The notes beneath the pieces were generated by a model. The model saw nothing but the letters and a program-made list of their open reading frames with translations. It searched no databases and was not told the origin of the DNA. A program made the position numbers and the translations under genes. Shown here one piece after another: positions 10,257 through 21,731 of a stretch of DNA of 64,000 nt; position 1 is the stretch's first letter; every line of letters begins with the position of its first letter. Origin of the DNA: Vicia villosa (Eukaryota; Streptophyta; Magnoliopsida; Fabales; Fabaceae); the NCBI RefSeq assembly GCF_029867415.1, contig NC_081182.1, positions 43,077,462 through 43,141,461 of the forward strand, written 5' to 3'.

Positions 10257-12891
10257 TGTCATACCCCAAATTTGTCCTACCCTTCAATTCCTAACTGGCT
10301 TAGACTTTTGCATTCATGTATATACCTTCATTAGGTCATCTAACACTCATGCATTCATTTTAATCAATAAATTTGGCATGGGATCAAAGATCTTGAAAAG
10401 ATTAGAGTTGCATAATGGTTTCAGATTTCTACAACAAATGCAGTCTAATACTTCTGATTCATCTGCTTCTTTCTGTGAATAATGAAGTGTGGAAATAGGG
10501 TGTGAAGTGTGATTATCAGGGACTCATCCCTCATCTAAAACAACAGAGTGCTTGGCACTTAATCAGAGTATTTCCATGCATTCCTTGACCTAGGGTTTAT
10601 TTCCCTATTTGGATTTTTGTCATCGTTGGGTTTGTTATTCGAGTGTCAAAGAGAAATTGATTCGGTTGGTTAGAATTCAAGAAGCTGTACAAAAGTCAAC
10701 ATATAAAAAGTGTTCAAAGTCTTTTGTTTTGACAATTATCTTGGTGCATTCACACCATGATCCTGAGATTCTATGCAACAAAGAAAATGAAGACTTCAAA
10801 TTCAAGTTAGAAGGAGAATTCTCTTCAAAGGTTCGAAATGTTCCATTCAAATCAATTAACATTCAAATCAGACCCATGATGTAAACAATGCTCATGCTAG
10901 CCAGTCACATTCAGTTCCAGAAGATCTCGGGCCTACACATTGGTACTGTACATAAAGCAACCTGAACATCAAATGTTCATAAAAAGATCATGATACATCA
11001 AACAAGAGGAAGCCATATCCAAAACCAATACATCCATTACACATTACAAAAAGGCCAGAATTGAAAAAACTACAACAAAAATGCAACTTTGCAGCAGGAG
11101 AAAATCCTAACCAAAATCCTGCATAAAAGTATATTACAAAAGAGGGAGGTTCATTACAACTTTGAACCGTCAATTGCATTACACTCGATCAGGCACGATG
11201 AATTCATTGATACGTTCTACACCGAGCATGTACCAAGAACGCACTCCTATTCTGGAACCTTGTGCCGATGTTCTTCAACGAACTGCATTCGCTGGATCTT
11301 CTCATGAAGCTCAGAAATCTGAAGTTATAATTCTCTGTATGATCGTAATGCTGGATGGAAGTTGAAACGGTGTGATTCACCGGTTGGGGTTGTTAAGGAG
11401 CACATTGATGTATCTGAAACCAAAAGGGAAATGGTATCGGTTCAGGAAATAAGAGAAGAAATAAAAATCCACACAGTTCACTATACAAACTAACAGCTTC
11501 CCTAACTAATTTCTCAATCACCTCCTAACTAACACATTTCAAATCACAAATTTACCAACAGCCAGTGCATTTGTTTCGGTCCGAGACAGTTACATACCTC
11601 TAACCATCAAACCTCACACCAGCATACATTAAAACCACCTTCAAATAAACAACTACAATTCAAACAGAACCCTACAATAGTCCACCCTCATGACAGTTCC
11701 AAAACATCACTACAAATGCACATCAGCCATGATTCATTCACAAACAGATACACTTCATACCAAAAAACACAGTTACCATTTTAATTGCAACCTAACAGTT
11801 TTAAACCTATGTTCAAATGCAATCACTAACCAAACACTAATGTTACGCTTAGCCAAACTTCATCCACCAATTAACATTTCTAATATAGATCCCAGCTATT
11901 CCAAAATAGTTCCATAACCATTCACAAATAATATCTCAGAACCATATACCTTGCAAAAATAACACGTTGAACCGACATCGTCGAATCGCCATTCATTACA
12001 AACCACCCTGTCTCATTCTCTAATCGGCTGCAAGCGAACTCTGCAACATCAGTACAGTAGTCAAAGCCTGCATAACCGGCAAAAAAATCAAATTCTGCAT
12101 CATAACAAAGAAATCGGTCAATGCCCAAACTCCCTGCAGCACTAGCATAAAACCAATTCAGCTCCATACTAAAAGAAAAAGAAATAAATGCCACACATCT
12201 AGCTCACCATTTGAAAATACCGAGCTCGGAATTCTATGCACTTCATTTCAGCTCACGGAAGACATACGGTTTCAGCTCATAAATTTGTTCCAAGTCAGCC
12301 CTGCATCAACAAGAAGAAACCGGTTCAGAAATCCTTCATACCACACATCAATAACCCACATTCAGTACAAGGCATTTAACAATACAGGCAGCATACTATG
12401 CATATTATGTTGTGGCAAACTCATACGATCCAATTCACATTCAAGATCCGATTCAACACTCCCTAAACCAACTGACAAGCTATTCCAAAATTACTAACAG
12501 TAGTAGAAAATAGATTTCTAACAGCAACTTTTCAAAACTTATCACTAACCAATCGCCTACTAAATTCAGCTCTGCATACCTGCTAACCAGCTTAACAGTC
12601 CATAACCAATCCTCTTACTAATTTTCCATCCTAACTAACTTCACGAACTAACTTTTTCCCCCACCCTTCAATTTCAAACTATCAGTAACTACCTCCAAAC
12701 TTCTTTAACAGAAACATAACTAACCTATAACTGACTTCAACAAACTCATAACTGAAATAACAGAATTACAACCAACTTCTAACCGACTTCAATCCTCACC
12801 ATTCATCTTATAACAAACTCCCTCTAATCCTAGGGCTCACGTTCACTCATCCCTAACCAACTCTCTAACTGAATCTCTCACTCTCAATCTC

Positions 12892-12898
12892 TATATAA
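12892..12898 (+). promoter_or_regulatory. TATA-like box in Ogre-like LTR
   Basis: TATATAA lies in the context CTCTATATAATCTCCC, followed by a pyrimidine-rich tract like many plant LTR promoters. The same site is in the right LTR at 24368-24374. This is a motif match only. Confidence 0.4.
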
Positions 12899-13632
12899 TC
12901 TCCCTTCCCTCCATAATTCAAACTACACGCCATTTTTCACTCTCACATTCTTCTCCCATTCACCACTTCATCATCATTCATCATCACATACCATCTTCCC
13001 CTCCACAAGCTTCACCATCTTCAATTCTACTCTAATCTTCTCCATAATCTTCATCATCAGTCGCCCTCAATTCACCGTAAACTCTCATACGCTCATATCC
13101 AGTGGCCATCGGAGCTTCGCATCGGAGCTCCGGTTGGTTGAGTTTAGCCTCAGCCGTATGCTCCCCAACAATTATCAACTCCCTGCAATCACACGCTCCA
13201 TTCTCACCTCACCACAACAACAACGCAAGACGGCCAGAATTCAAAAAGAAAGAATAACAGAAAGGTAGAAGAAGAAGAAGAAGATAGAGAGGAGTCACAG
13301 AAGATTACCTGAAATTGAAGTGTTTTCTCTCGCGTTCATTTCGCCAATACGCCATCATCGAAAGGAAGAGCCACCGGAGCTACTCCGGTAGGTAAGCAAT
13401 CCTTTGATCTTTCTTCACTTTCTTCTTGTTGTATGTTAGATTAGTCTACCCCGATTCCTTCCCCGTGGTTACGCCTGGTGATTCGTTGTTGTTCGTGTTA
13501 GATTTCATTTTTCTTTGGATCTAGGGTTTACGATCTAGCAAAACGAGAGAGAATCTGAGAACTTAGGGTTAAGATTTGAAAGGAGGAGGTTAAGGTGAAG
13601 GGGATGACGAAAAGAATTTGAGTAAAGATGAG

Positions 13633-13659
13633 GCTCCGCCGCCTCCGGCGCGGCGGAGC
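13633..13659. repeat. GC-rich perfect hairpin in LTR
   Basis: Arms GCTCCGCCG and CGGCGGAGC pair perfectly over 9 bp around a 9-base loop. It is repeated in the right LTR near 25109-25135. It stands out in an AT-rich LTR. Confidence 0.7.
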
Positions 13660-14524
13660 GATTTCCGGCGAGGAAGGTTGAGAAAGAGAGGGACTCGAGA
13701 GTGAGGCGAGAAGGAAGCTGAATAGTCACACAACCCTAATCTCATATACATGAAACGCACCGTTTCCCTTTTTCTTTTTATTTTCCTTTTCAATTTTCTT
13801 TTTTTTCTGTTATAAAAATTAAACAAAAACTGAATCCATGGAGCAATACATTTGGGCCCGTACAAAAATTCTGTCTTCACCCTCCATTTGAGCCCAATGC
13901 ATCTCTTTTTTTTCTTTGTGCTGAAAATCAATACAAAAATGCTTTTTGGGCCAGACCTGGGCCCTGTGTCCCCATTTATTCCTCACACCTTTAATTCCAG
14001 TTCATACCCCCCTGGCTCTATATTTTAACTAGTGAAATTTAGTTTTTTACTTAGTCTTTTTCCATTATTTTTAGGCAATAAAATTGCTAATTTTCTTCCT
14101 TTTATTTTAGACTTTAGTACATATTTTTGTCATATAAAATGTTCACAAAAAATGTTAGCTTTAGGTTCACATTTTAGCTTCTTTAGCTTTATTAAAATTC
14201 AATTTCTCTCATAAAAATCGACATAAAAATGATAGTACTTTAAATTCACTTTTGTGCTGTATTTTGAATTGTTCTTTTTCATGCCATTTTCAATATTCTA
14301 CCTTTGGCTTTAATTTTCGTGCTTCTTTTAAATCCTAACCTTAGGTAGAAACCATGATAACATTAGGTAGAAATTCCCTTCATACTTAGGCTAGTTTCTT
14401 TTCCCTTTCAACCATAAAACATCTAAAAAATACTTGAATAAACTCCCATAAAAAGTGCCAAGAAAACTCATAAAAAATGACTAATAAATACTTTGACTAA
14501 TAAAAAGGGAATGGAAGCTTGTAA

Positions 14525-14705
14525 CTTCTCTTGCTTAAGGGATGTTCGAGTGCTTGTGGCTCCCTTGCTTAAGGGTTCCATTCAGGCGTAAGTTCCCAAC
14601 CTCTAAAAAACACAAACCAAAGAGTAACTCGAGTTTCCCTTGCTTAAGGGATTTCCTCGAAGCACTCAAACTCTCTCTCTCTTCTCTCGCTTTCTTAAGG
14701 GCACC
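14525..14705. repeat. Four CTTAAGGG motifs near the LTR 3' end
   Basis: CTTAAGGG occurs four times in about 170 bp. Two instances sit in CCCTTGCTTAAGGG, which can fold back on itself. The cluster is repeated in the right LTR (about 26010-26190). It may be a structured RNA segment near the transcript 3' end; the function is unproven. Confidence 0.6.
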
Positions 14706-15163
14706 GTTATTTCCGCTCCATTGCATCCTAGGCTGTCCCCTTGTGCAAGAGCGCGAACGTCAACGCCGCCCAACTAAAAAACACAAAAACAAACAGAAAC
14801 TATGGAGCCGAACTACGGCGCTCTGATTCCTGAAAAGGATACGTAGGCATCAAGTCGCGGGGCTTGAACGAGCACACTTGTAAATATTTCCTTCTTTTCC
14901 CCGTATTTCTTTTGCATTCATTCGCATATAGACATAGACATAGTACACACCCTTTAGATAGAAACAAACATAGGTGGATACCATCGAGTACGATGGGCGT
15001 GAGGGGTGCTAATACCTTCCCCTTGCGTAACCGACTCCCGTACCTTGATTCTCTGGTCGCAAGACCATGTTCCTTCCTTTGTTAGGTTTTCTGATATTCC
15101 TTTCCCTTATGGGATAAATATATTGGTGGCGACTCTGTTCATTTTTCGCGAGCGTGCGACAGC

Positions 15164-15181
15164 TGGCGACTCTGCTGGGGA
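15164..15181 (+). other. Primer binding site of Ogre-like element
   Basis: TGGCGACTCTGCTGGGGA follows the LTR end (15161) after two bases. Ogre/Tat elements carry a PBS of this form, reported as complementary to a tRNA-Arg. A partial decoy (GGTGGCGACTCTG) lies about 37 bp upstream inside the LTR end. Confidence 0.8.
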
Positions 15182-16191
15182 TTACCTAAGCAAGTCGATC
15201 CTAGCCTTTGTTTGTTTCTTTTATTGGGTGTTTATTTACTTGTTTTTATGTCTATATCTTGTATATATGTTTGCATGCTTATTCTTTGCTTGCATATCAT
15301 GTTTATTTCTGTTTGTATATTATGCATATGGATTATATTTTGTGTTCCTTGGGGTCTTCTGTTCTGTTTTGCAGGTGGGGGGTTTGTATGAGGTAAAAGG
15401 CCCACTACCCAGGCCAAGTGACACATAGGATTAGCGTGGATGCTCATGTTGACTCCCGTAGCGCTTGCTATGGCTGAGATTGACATGGGGTACCACAACT
15501 GGGCGAGGTTCTTTCATGGAACACTGTGTCTGGCACGCTTGTTGCCTCAAACACTTTGTACCCCATGGGAACTGTAGACCCTAGTGACCATTAGGGACCA
15601 CTTGTCCGTGTCTAGAATTCATACCCGTGAGATTGGGGTGGGATAGGAAACCTTGGCTCCTACATACCTTTGGCTCATCATATCTGAGGTCGAACCTTTA
15701 TTTGGTCTGTTCTCATGGCTCTTGATATTCTGGTATTCCAAAAAGGCGTCGAACCTTTGATCCTGTGACATTTGGCCTGTACAGAGGTTTCATATCAGTT
15801 ATTCAGAGGATTGTACAGTGGTTACTAAGATTATATGGACCTCGATCCCATGCCTTTGCATTGCATACCATCATTGTTTCATCCACTTCATTTGTGAGGG
15901 ATCCTAAAGTCTATTTCCGAAAAAAGAACGAAAAGAAAAAAAAAGAAATGGAAAAGCAAAAAAAAAGGGAAAGAAAAGAAAAGATATTCTATAAAAAAAA
16001 AACAAAAAAACAAAAACTTTGATTCCAAAAGAGAACAAAAAGTGTGAAAAGACTTTAGGACCTCTCATAAACGAAACATGCATTCATACTGTCATGCATT
16101 TCATGGTTCTCTCAGATACTTATGGGACCCTTTCTCTTCAGATTTCAAGATCAATAACGGATTTGACTTCTCACCGCCACAAAGATCAACT
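15182..16191 (+). other. Ogre-like 5' leader, non-coding
   Basis: The leader between PBS and gag starts T-rich, then GC-balanced, and ends with an A-rich run (about 15930-16017). Open frames here are short, one being hydrophobic because of the T-rich sequence, and none is convincing. Confidence 0.5.
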
Positions 16192-17286
16192 ATGGAACAA
16201 CTCCGTGAGGAAATGGATGAGATGAGGGAACAAATGGGTCATCTTATGTTGGAGATGCAAGACTTGATCCATAATCAGGGTGCACTAAAAGAGGAAAACA
16301 ATCAGTTGAAGACTCAATTGAGCTTGGTCATGGAAGTTCTGAAGACAGTATTAAGGAAGGAAGGTGATGTTGTTCCTGCTGCTGCAACAGAAGTTGTTGA
16401 TTCCTTCTTCCCAATAGGATTCCTTTCCACTCATGGAATGCCTCAGGGAGCTCTCCCTCAACTCCATGTGCCATTACCTCCATGCCAATCTGTTCTTCAA
16501 GGAGGCCAAATGTGTGGGAAAACGCCTAAGAAACCTCAGAGAATTCTCAATCCTATCCCGATGCCTTACGCTCAGTTACTTCCCCGTTTGCTGGAGCTTC
16601 GGTTGGTTGAGCTACGAGAATTGGATACGCCTGAAAAGCTTCCCCCCACCTTTGATGCCAATGCTCGATGTGAGTTCCATTCTGGGGCACCTGGTCATGA
16701 TATTGAGAATTGTAGGGCGCTGAAGCAGCAAATTCAAGATCTCATTGATTCAAAAGTGATTTTGTTCACCCCCGAGGGTATGTTTGTTCAAGGAAATGGG
16801 GTTCCAACTGCGGTGGAAGAAAAGGTTGATTCATACTTCTATGTCAGATCCACTTCAAATCAGAAGCATAATGCACCATCTTGGGTTCCAGGTTTCCCAC
16901 CTCATCAATCTCCATTTGTTTCACAGCCAGATCAAAAGAGGAAGACACCTGAACAGAATGGGTATTGGAATCATTGCCATCAGCAGGGTCCACAAATGCC
17001 AAGGAGACCACCAAGAAGGATTGACCCAATTCCTATGACCTATAGTCAGCTGCTTTCTCATTTGCTCAAGGATTCTTTGGTCCAACTAAAGGAGTTTAAG
17101 CCCCCTCCAACATCGATTCCTCAAGGATATGACTTAAATGCAAGGTGTGAGTACCATTCTGGGACATCTGGACATTCAACTAAGAATTGTAATATTTTGA
17201 AACACAAAGTCCAAGATCTCGTTGACTCCAAAGTAATATCATTCACTCCAAATGGCCTGCGCATAAAACGAAGAGTTCATGCCTAA
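16192..17286 (+). CDS. gag: Short Ogre/Tat-type gag with two zinc-knuckle-like modules
   Basis: From ATG 16192 the protein is 364 residues. The frame is open from an earlier ATG at 16078, but the later start sits at the beginning of a coiled-coil-like stretch (MEQLREEMDEMREQMGHLM) with good context. After this helical region comes a Pro-rich linker. Two copies of one module follow, each with PIPM.Y.QLL..LL and then a C-x2-H-x4-GH-x4-C motif: CEFHSGAPGHDIENC (16669-16713) and CEYHSGTSGHSTKNC (17146-17190), each ending with QDLIDSKVI/QDLVDSKVI-F-TP. Ogre/Tat gag proteins carry such a module near their C-terminus. The large capsid region expected between coiled coil and knuckle is missing. The product could bind RNA but probably could not form particles alone. 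The first copy is open throughout; its duplicate at 27692 is frameshifted. Confidence 0.75.
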   Translation: MEQLREEMDEMREQMGHLMLEMQDLIHNQGALKEENNQLKTQLSLVMEVLKTVLRKEGDVVPAAATEVVDSFFPIGFLSTHGMPQGALPQLHVPLPPCQSVLQGGQMCGKTPKKPQRILNPIPMPYAQLLPRLLELRLVELRELDTPEKLPPTFDANARCEFHSGAPGHDIENCRALKQQIQDLIDSKVILFTPEGMFVQGNGVPTAVEEKVDSYFYVRSTSNQKHNAPSWVPGFPPHQSPFVSQPDQKRKTPEQNGYWNHCHQQGPQMPRRPPRRIDPIPMTYSQLLSHLLKDSLVQLKEFKPPPTSIPQGYDLNARCEYHSGTSGHSTKNCNILKHKVQDLVDSKVISFTPNGLRIKRRVHA

Positions 17287-20200
17287 GTGAATGCCCGTAT
17301 TCCAGAAAGTATCAAAAAAAAAAAAAAGAAGAATAAGCCCAGAAGGAGTCAAGTCTCCTCAACTATGGCAATCATCATTTCCTTTCTGTGTTCTCATTTC
17401 AAGTATTTCCTGTTTTGTAGAAGGCTACTTCCTTGTTTGAACTCGTTGGTATGATAATAATGAAAACACCACCAATTCTCGAGCAACTTTGTCAGAATCT
17501 TTTTCAAAAAGTAATCAAGAATGTTTTGTAGAAGCATCTCTCATTCTCAAGGTTCTTATGCTCAGTTGTATCCGTGGAGGTTGGTGTTTCAGTTGGCGTT
17601 TGAGCTCTCCTTGCAACAAGTAACTTCTCTAAGTTTGGTGATCACGCAAAGTTCCTCCATGTTTGACGGCAAATAATTCTTCAATGAATATGCTTGGGGC
17701 TCCCGCACGAGGGGTAAGCAAGACGCACTCTTATCTTGAGCATTGCATCATTCGCATTGCTCGAATCCCTAAAGCATTACAAATTCTTGGGTGACTTCGT
17801 CAGAATCTTCTTCCATGTGGTAATCAAGAGTATTCTACACAATGCTCCTCATTCTCAAGGTCTTCTTCACCACAAGTTCTCAGTTTGATGACCATGCAAG
17901 GTTCCTCCACTTTTGATAATGAATACTTCTACAACATCTATGCTTGGGGCTCCCGCACGAGGGATAAGCAAGACGTACTCTTATCTTGAGCATTGCATCA
18001 CTCACATTGCTCGAATCCCTAAAGCAAGGCAAAAGTTTACGACTCATGGGTGACTTCGTTGGAGTTCTCTTTTGAAGTAATCTGAAGTGTTTGGAAGGAA
18101 CTGCAGAAAGTATTCAAGCTCAACAAGTCCAGACGGAGTCAAGTCTCCTCAACAACGACACCCATTTAGTTTCTTACTGCATTCTCATTGTAATTTTTCA
18201 CTTGTTTGTTTAAGCATTTATAGCATGTAAAAACTTGTTAATTTCTGAATGAAAATAAATACATTGTTTATGTTTGTTTTGAAGAAATCCATTCGTTTTC
18301 ACTCATAAATGTTTTTGGCATTACGATACCAACTTTACTAATCGCTTGCTTAGGCAAATAGCGGAGGGAGAATGATGAAAGATAAAAAATGCAAAATCTC
18401 CAATTATGTGTTTTTGAATAAAACCCTACTGAGGATGTACAGGCATTATTTCAAATCCCCAAACACCGGAGATATAAGGGAGATAGACCCTCGTCAACCC
18501 CTTTGAGCCTTGAAGTAGGAGTTCTTTTCTAATCATAAAAAACCCTTATTTTAACCTTGGGGCAGGGTAGTGTTCATTTAACTTGATCGAGTGTTCAAAA
18601 CTCACCAAAAGGGTATGCATCCAAGGGTACAACAATGGTTATCCTCCAAAAGGTTGAGGAATGTCAAAACCGCAATGATTATCCTTATTCCATCAAGAGA
18701 TCAAGAGATGACGATACCACAATGGTAATCCTTCATCAAATCAAAGGAGTGAGGCAGTCGCAATCACCTCCAACGAATCAAAGACTATGCGAGGTCACAC
18801 GACTTGTTCAAAAAAAAGAGAGCAAAAAAAAAATGGCGAAAAAATAATGAAAATAAAAAAGGATGAAAAGAAAAATGGCAAAAGAAGCATAAAAAAAAAA
18901 AAAAAGACGATGAAATTGCCAAACAAGAACAAAGTCGTGTGACAATGAATCAGAAGAATAAAAGGTGAGCGACCGCCATGTCCAAAGAACCTCATTGACT
19001 CCTCAACCATTTCAAATTCCTTATGAGGGATGAACACTCGTGTCGAGTTAACTGAACATAGGAATGAAGAACATCACGAAGGGGGTGGGTACAAATAATT
19101 TTGAGCCTAAAAATCCTTTGTTTTCTAAAAACCGTGAACCCGGCCAAATTACAACCCTTAAAAGTCCTAATTGAAGTAGGGTTTATTTTGAAAACACACT
19201 CCGATGAGATGGCGTTCAACTGACTCCCAATGAAGCGAGACTCATATCCATGTTGGTATCGTATGCTTGCTTTATCTTCCACATGCAAAAATCGAGGTTG
19301 TGTCGCAACCTCATTTCATAAAAAGTTTATAACTTCAAGACTAACATAGCTTTGCATTAGAATTATCATTCTTAGAATTAACATTCTTTTGCATGCAAAA
19401 TATGTGCTTAACATCAAAGAAATTTTCAAGGATGAGAATCAGTGAGCAACTTGATCATGTCAAAATACAAGAGACTTGAGAACTCCGAGGAGTAAAAGCT
19501 AAATCATTTCAAATGTTGACCATCAAGGGGCAAGTTATTCAAAGAACTCCGTTGGGCATGAACAGTTAATGCTTTCTTCGATTACCTTGAGGGGAAGAGT
19601 AAGAAGACTCCGTTGAGCATGGTAAAGTTATTTCCATGTTTGTTTGACTTCAAAACAAAGAAAGCTCGAGGATTCTAGTCCGATGTACCTAATTAGGGGC
19701 AATTAAGTCGAGGTTTGACCTCTCAAATTCAGCATATCTGGGGCAATCATGTCGACAAATCTCTTCGAGCCTTGATCAATCTGGGGCAATCAAGTCGAGG
19801 AATCTCTCTTGAGTTCAACCAATCTGGGGCAGTTACGTCGAGATTCGACAAATCTCTCCAAGGATCCTTTGGGGCAAATCCCTCCATAAGTCACGAAGCT
19901 TGGGGCACAATTCCGAGTTTTTTGTCGCTCCATGACCATAGGAGTTTATTTCTCCTAGAAATTTGGTCTCTCCTCAAGCATAGGAGTTTATTTCTCCTAG
20001 GAGTTGTCCTACTTCCCTAATCAAGGCTCCTTATCTGGATTTCTCATCCCCAACATGGTGAATCAAGGGAATCTCCTTAAGCTGAAAATCCTCCAAGCAG
20101 TGGCACATGGTGAGAAGTCCAAAATCATTCTTCAAGTCAAAGAAAAGTGCATCTTACAAATCAAAGTCCAATATCTATTGGCACCTCCACATGGTCCTTA

Positions 20201-20547
20201 ACACTAAGGGGATTTTCCCTGGTGTTTACCTCACTAATGCCTTTATTTGGCACTCTGCATATAGCGTTCACTGCATGTAACATTGCATCCTCAAAAGCGT
20301 AGCATATCCGTCAAAGCGGATCATTACGCCATAGAAAAATTCAAACATGCATACAAAGCATAAGCCAGACAATACAAATCGTCCAAGACGATGATACATT
20401 CCCACATAAAGGGTTGTCCTTACAAACTTCGATTGGTATCTGCTGCCACATCACAGACATTCCCGAACCATGGTGCCGACACGAGGTATCCTCAGTTTCT
20501 GACAAACGTCTGATACAATGTCTTCTTTTGTCCCTTGATGTTGAGTC
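17287..20547 (+). other. Ogre-like interior without coding capacity
   Basis: This 3.3 kb segment sits where pol would lie in an autonomous Ogre, yet has no RT, RNase H, integrase or protease motif in any frame. It contains internal duplications: the block around CTTGGGGCTCCCGCACGAGG followed by GTAAGCAAGACG appears near 17690-17790 and 17938-18040, and GGAGTCAAGTCTCCTCAAC appears near 17347 and 18135. A loose repeat based on TCTGGGGCAATCAAGTCGAG occupies about 19690-19880. Poly-A runs occur near 17310 and 18890. Confidence 0.6.
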
Positions 20548-20999
20548 GATGTTGAGTCATAGATCGCCACGAGATCTTATTCCTCCTAAAGTGTGGAAGA
20601 TCGCACGAGATCTTCCTTCGATGTTGAGTCATAGATCGCCACGAGATCTTATTCCTCCTAAAGTGTGGAAGATCGCACGAGACCTTCCTTCGATGTTGAG
20701 TCATAGGTCGCCACGAGATCTTATTCCCTTTTCTTCTGTTAATGAGTTGATCGCCACGAGATCTTCTCGATGTTGAGTCATAGATCGCCACGAGATCTTA
20801 TTCCTCCTAAAGTGTGGAAGGTCGCACGAGATCTTCCTTCGATGTTGAGTCATAGGTCGCCACGAGATCTTATTCCCTTTCCTGCTGTTGACGAGTTGAT
20901 CGCCACGAGATCTTCTTTTGATGTTGAGTCATAAGATCGCCACGAGATCTTATTCCCTTTTCTTCTGTTGACGAGTTGATCGCCACGAGATCTTCTTTC
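20548..20999 (+). repeat. Tandem repeat of 72-80 bp units
   Basis: Units begin GATGTTGAGTCAT at 20548, 20620, 20692, 20769, 20841 and 20920, with lengths 72, 72, 77, 72, 79 and 80. Each carries one or two CACGAGATCTT segments. Two variants alternate: a short form with CCTCCTAAAGTGTGG and a long form with CTTCTGTTGACGAGTTG. It lies in the non-coding 3' part of the Ogre-like interior. Confidence 0.9.
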
Positions 21000-21430
21000 G
21001 ATGTTGAGTCATAGATCGTAAGAGATCTTATTCTTTCAGTCCTGAAGATCATGCTTAGGTCTTCTCCTGGTGTCGAGTCGATGTTGAGTCATAGATCGTA
21101 AGAGATCTTATTCTGTCAGTCCTGAAGATCATGCTTAGGTCTTCTCCTGGTGTCGAGTCGATGTTGAGTCATAGATCGTAAGAGATCTTATTCTTTCAGT
21201 CCTGAAGATCATGCTTAGGTCTTCTCCTGGTGTCGAGTCGATATTGAGTCATAAATCGTAAGAGATCTTATTCTGTCAGTCCTGAAGATCATGCTTAGGT
21301 CTTCTCCTGGTGTCGAGTCGATGTTGAGTCATAGATCGTAAGAGATCTTATTCTTTCAGTCCTGAAGATCATGCTTAGGTCTTCTCCTGGTGTCGAGTCG
21401 ATGTTGAGTCATATATCGTACGAGATCTTT
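21000..21430 (+). repeat. Tandem repeat of exactly 80-bp units
   Basis: Five full units start at 21000, 21080, 21160, 21240 and 21320, with a partial sixth at 21400. All begin GATGTTGAGTCATAGATCG (the fourth has GATATT and AAATCG). Units 1, 3 and 5 read TTCTTTCAG and units 2 and 4 read TTCTGTCAG, so a 160-bp dimer is the recent amplification unit. The array continues the preceding 72-80 bp array. Confidence 0.93.
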
Positions 21431-21718
21431 TTCCTTTCGGTCATTGTTTCATACAACCATTCTCTTTGAAAACCCCGTGTCGGCACCGCTACCACGTTAT
21501 AAGCTATCTCCATCCAAATCCATTGTTCACTGTAAATATATCCACCAGAAAAACAAATTCCTCTCTTTCCCCAGCAGATACCAAAGCAAAAACAAAAATA
21601 AGGATAGCATTCATACCATCTTTTCAGGACAAATTTCTGGTACTGTGATATTTAATCTTCTTCTACCTTGAATGTTCGAAAGGCTAGCGCCAATCTCACC
21701 TTCAGGTTTAAGACGATT

Positions 21719-21731
21719 AAATAGGGGCAGC
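21719..21731 (+). other. Polypurine tract of Ogre-like element
   Basis: AAATAGGGGCAGC abuts the right LTR start TGTCATACCCC. It serves as plus-strand primer site and confirms plus orientation. Confidence 0.8.

Larger units (their letters stand above)
10257..15161 (+). repeat. Left LTR of Ogre-like element
   Basis: It begins TGTCATACCCC and ends ...GCGACA, two bases before the PBS. It is aligned by eye to 21732-26651 almost without substitution; differences are mainly single-base length changes concentrated in its last 1.4 kb. It includes a TATA-like site near 12892, CT-rich sequence downstream of it, a GC-rich hairpin (13633-13659) and a cluster of CTTAAGGG motifs (about 14530-14705). It contains no supportable gene; all frames in it are short. 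Confidence 0.92.

Noticed and set aside
11690..12497. Small ORFs in the Ogre-like LTR as host genes
   Set aside because: They occur identically in both LTR copies, are under 95 codons, have no recognisable domain and shift with a one-base length change.
15006..15428. Hydrophobic ORF of 140 codons spanning the Ogre LTR end and leader
   Set aside because: It crosses the LTR/PBS boundary, its hydrophobicity comes from T-rich sequence, and the second copy has different frames because of single-base insertions.
20548..21430. Repeat array that might suggest a CRISPR
   Set aside because: Units are contiguous head-to-tail without unique spacers, and lie in a plant retrotransposon. It is minisatellite-like DNA.
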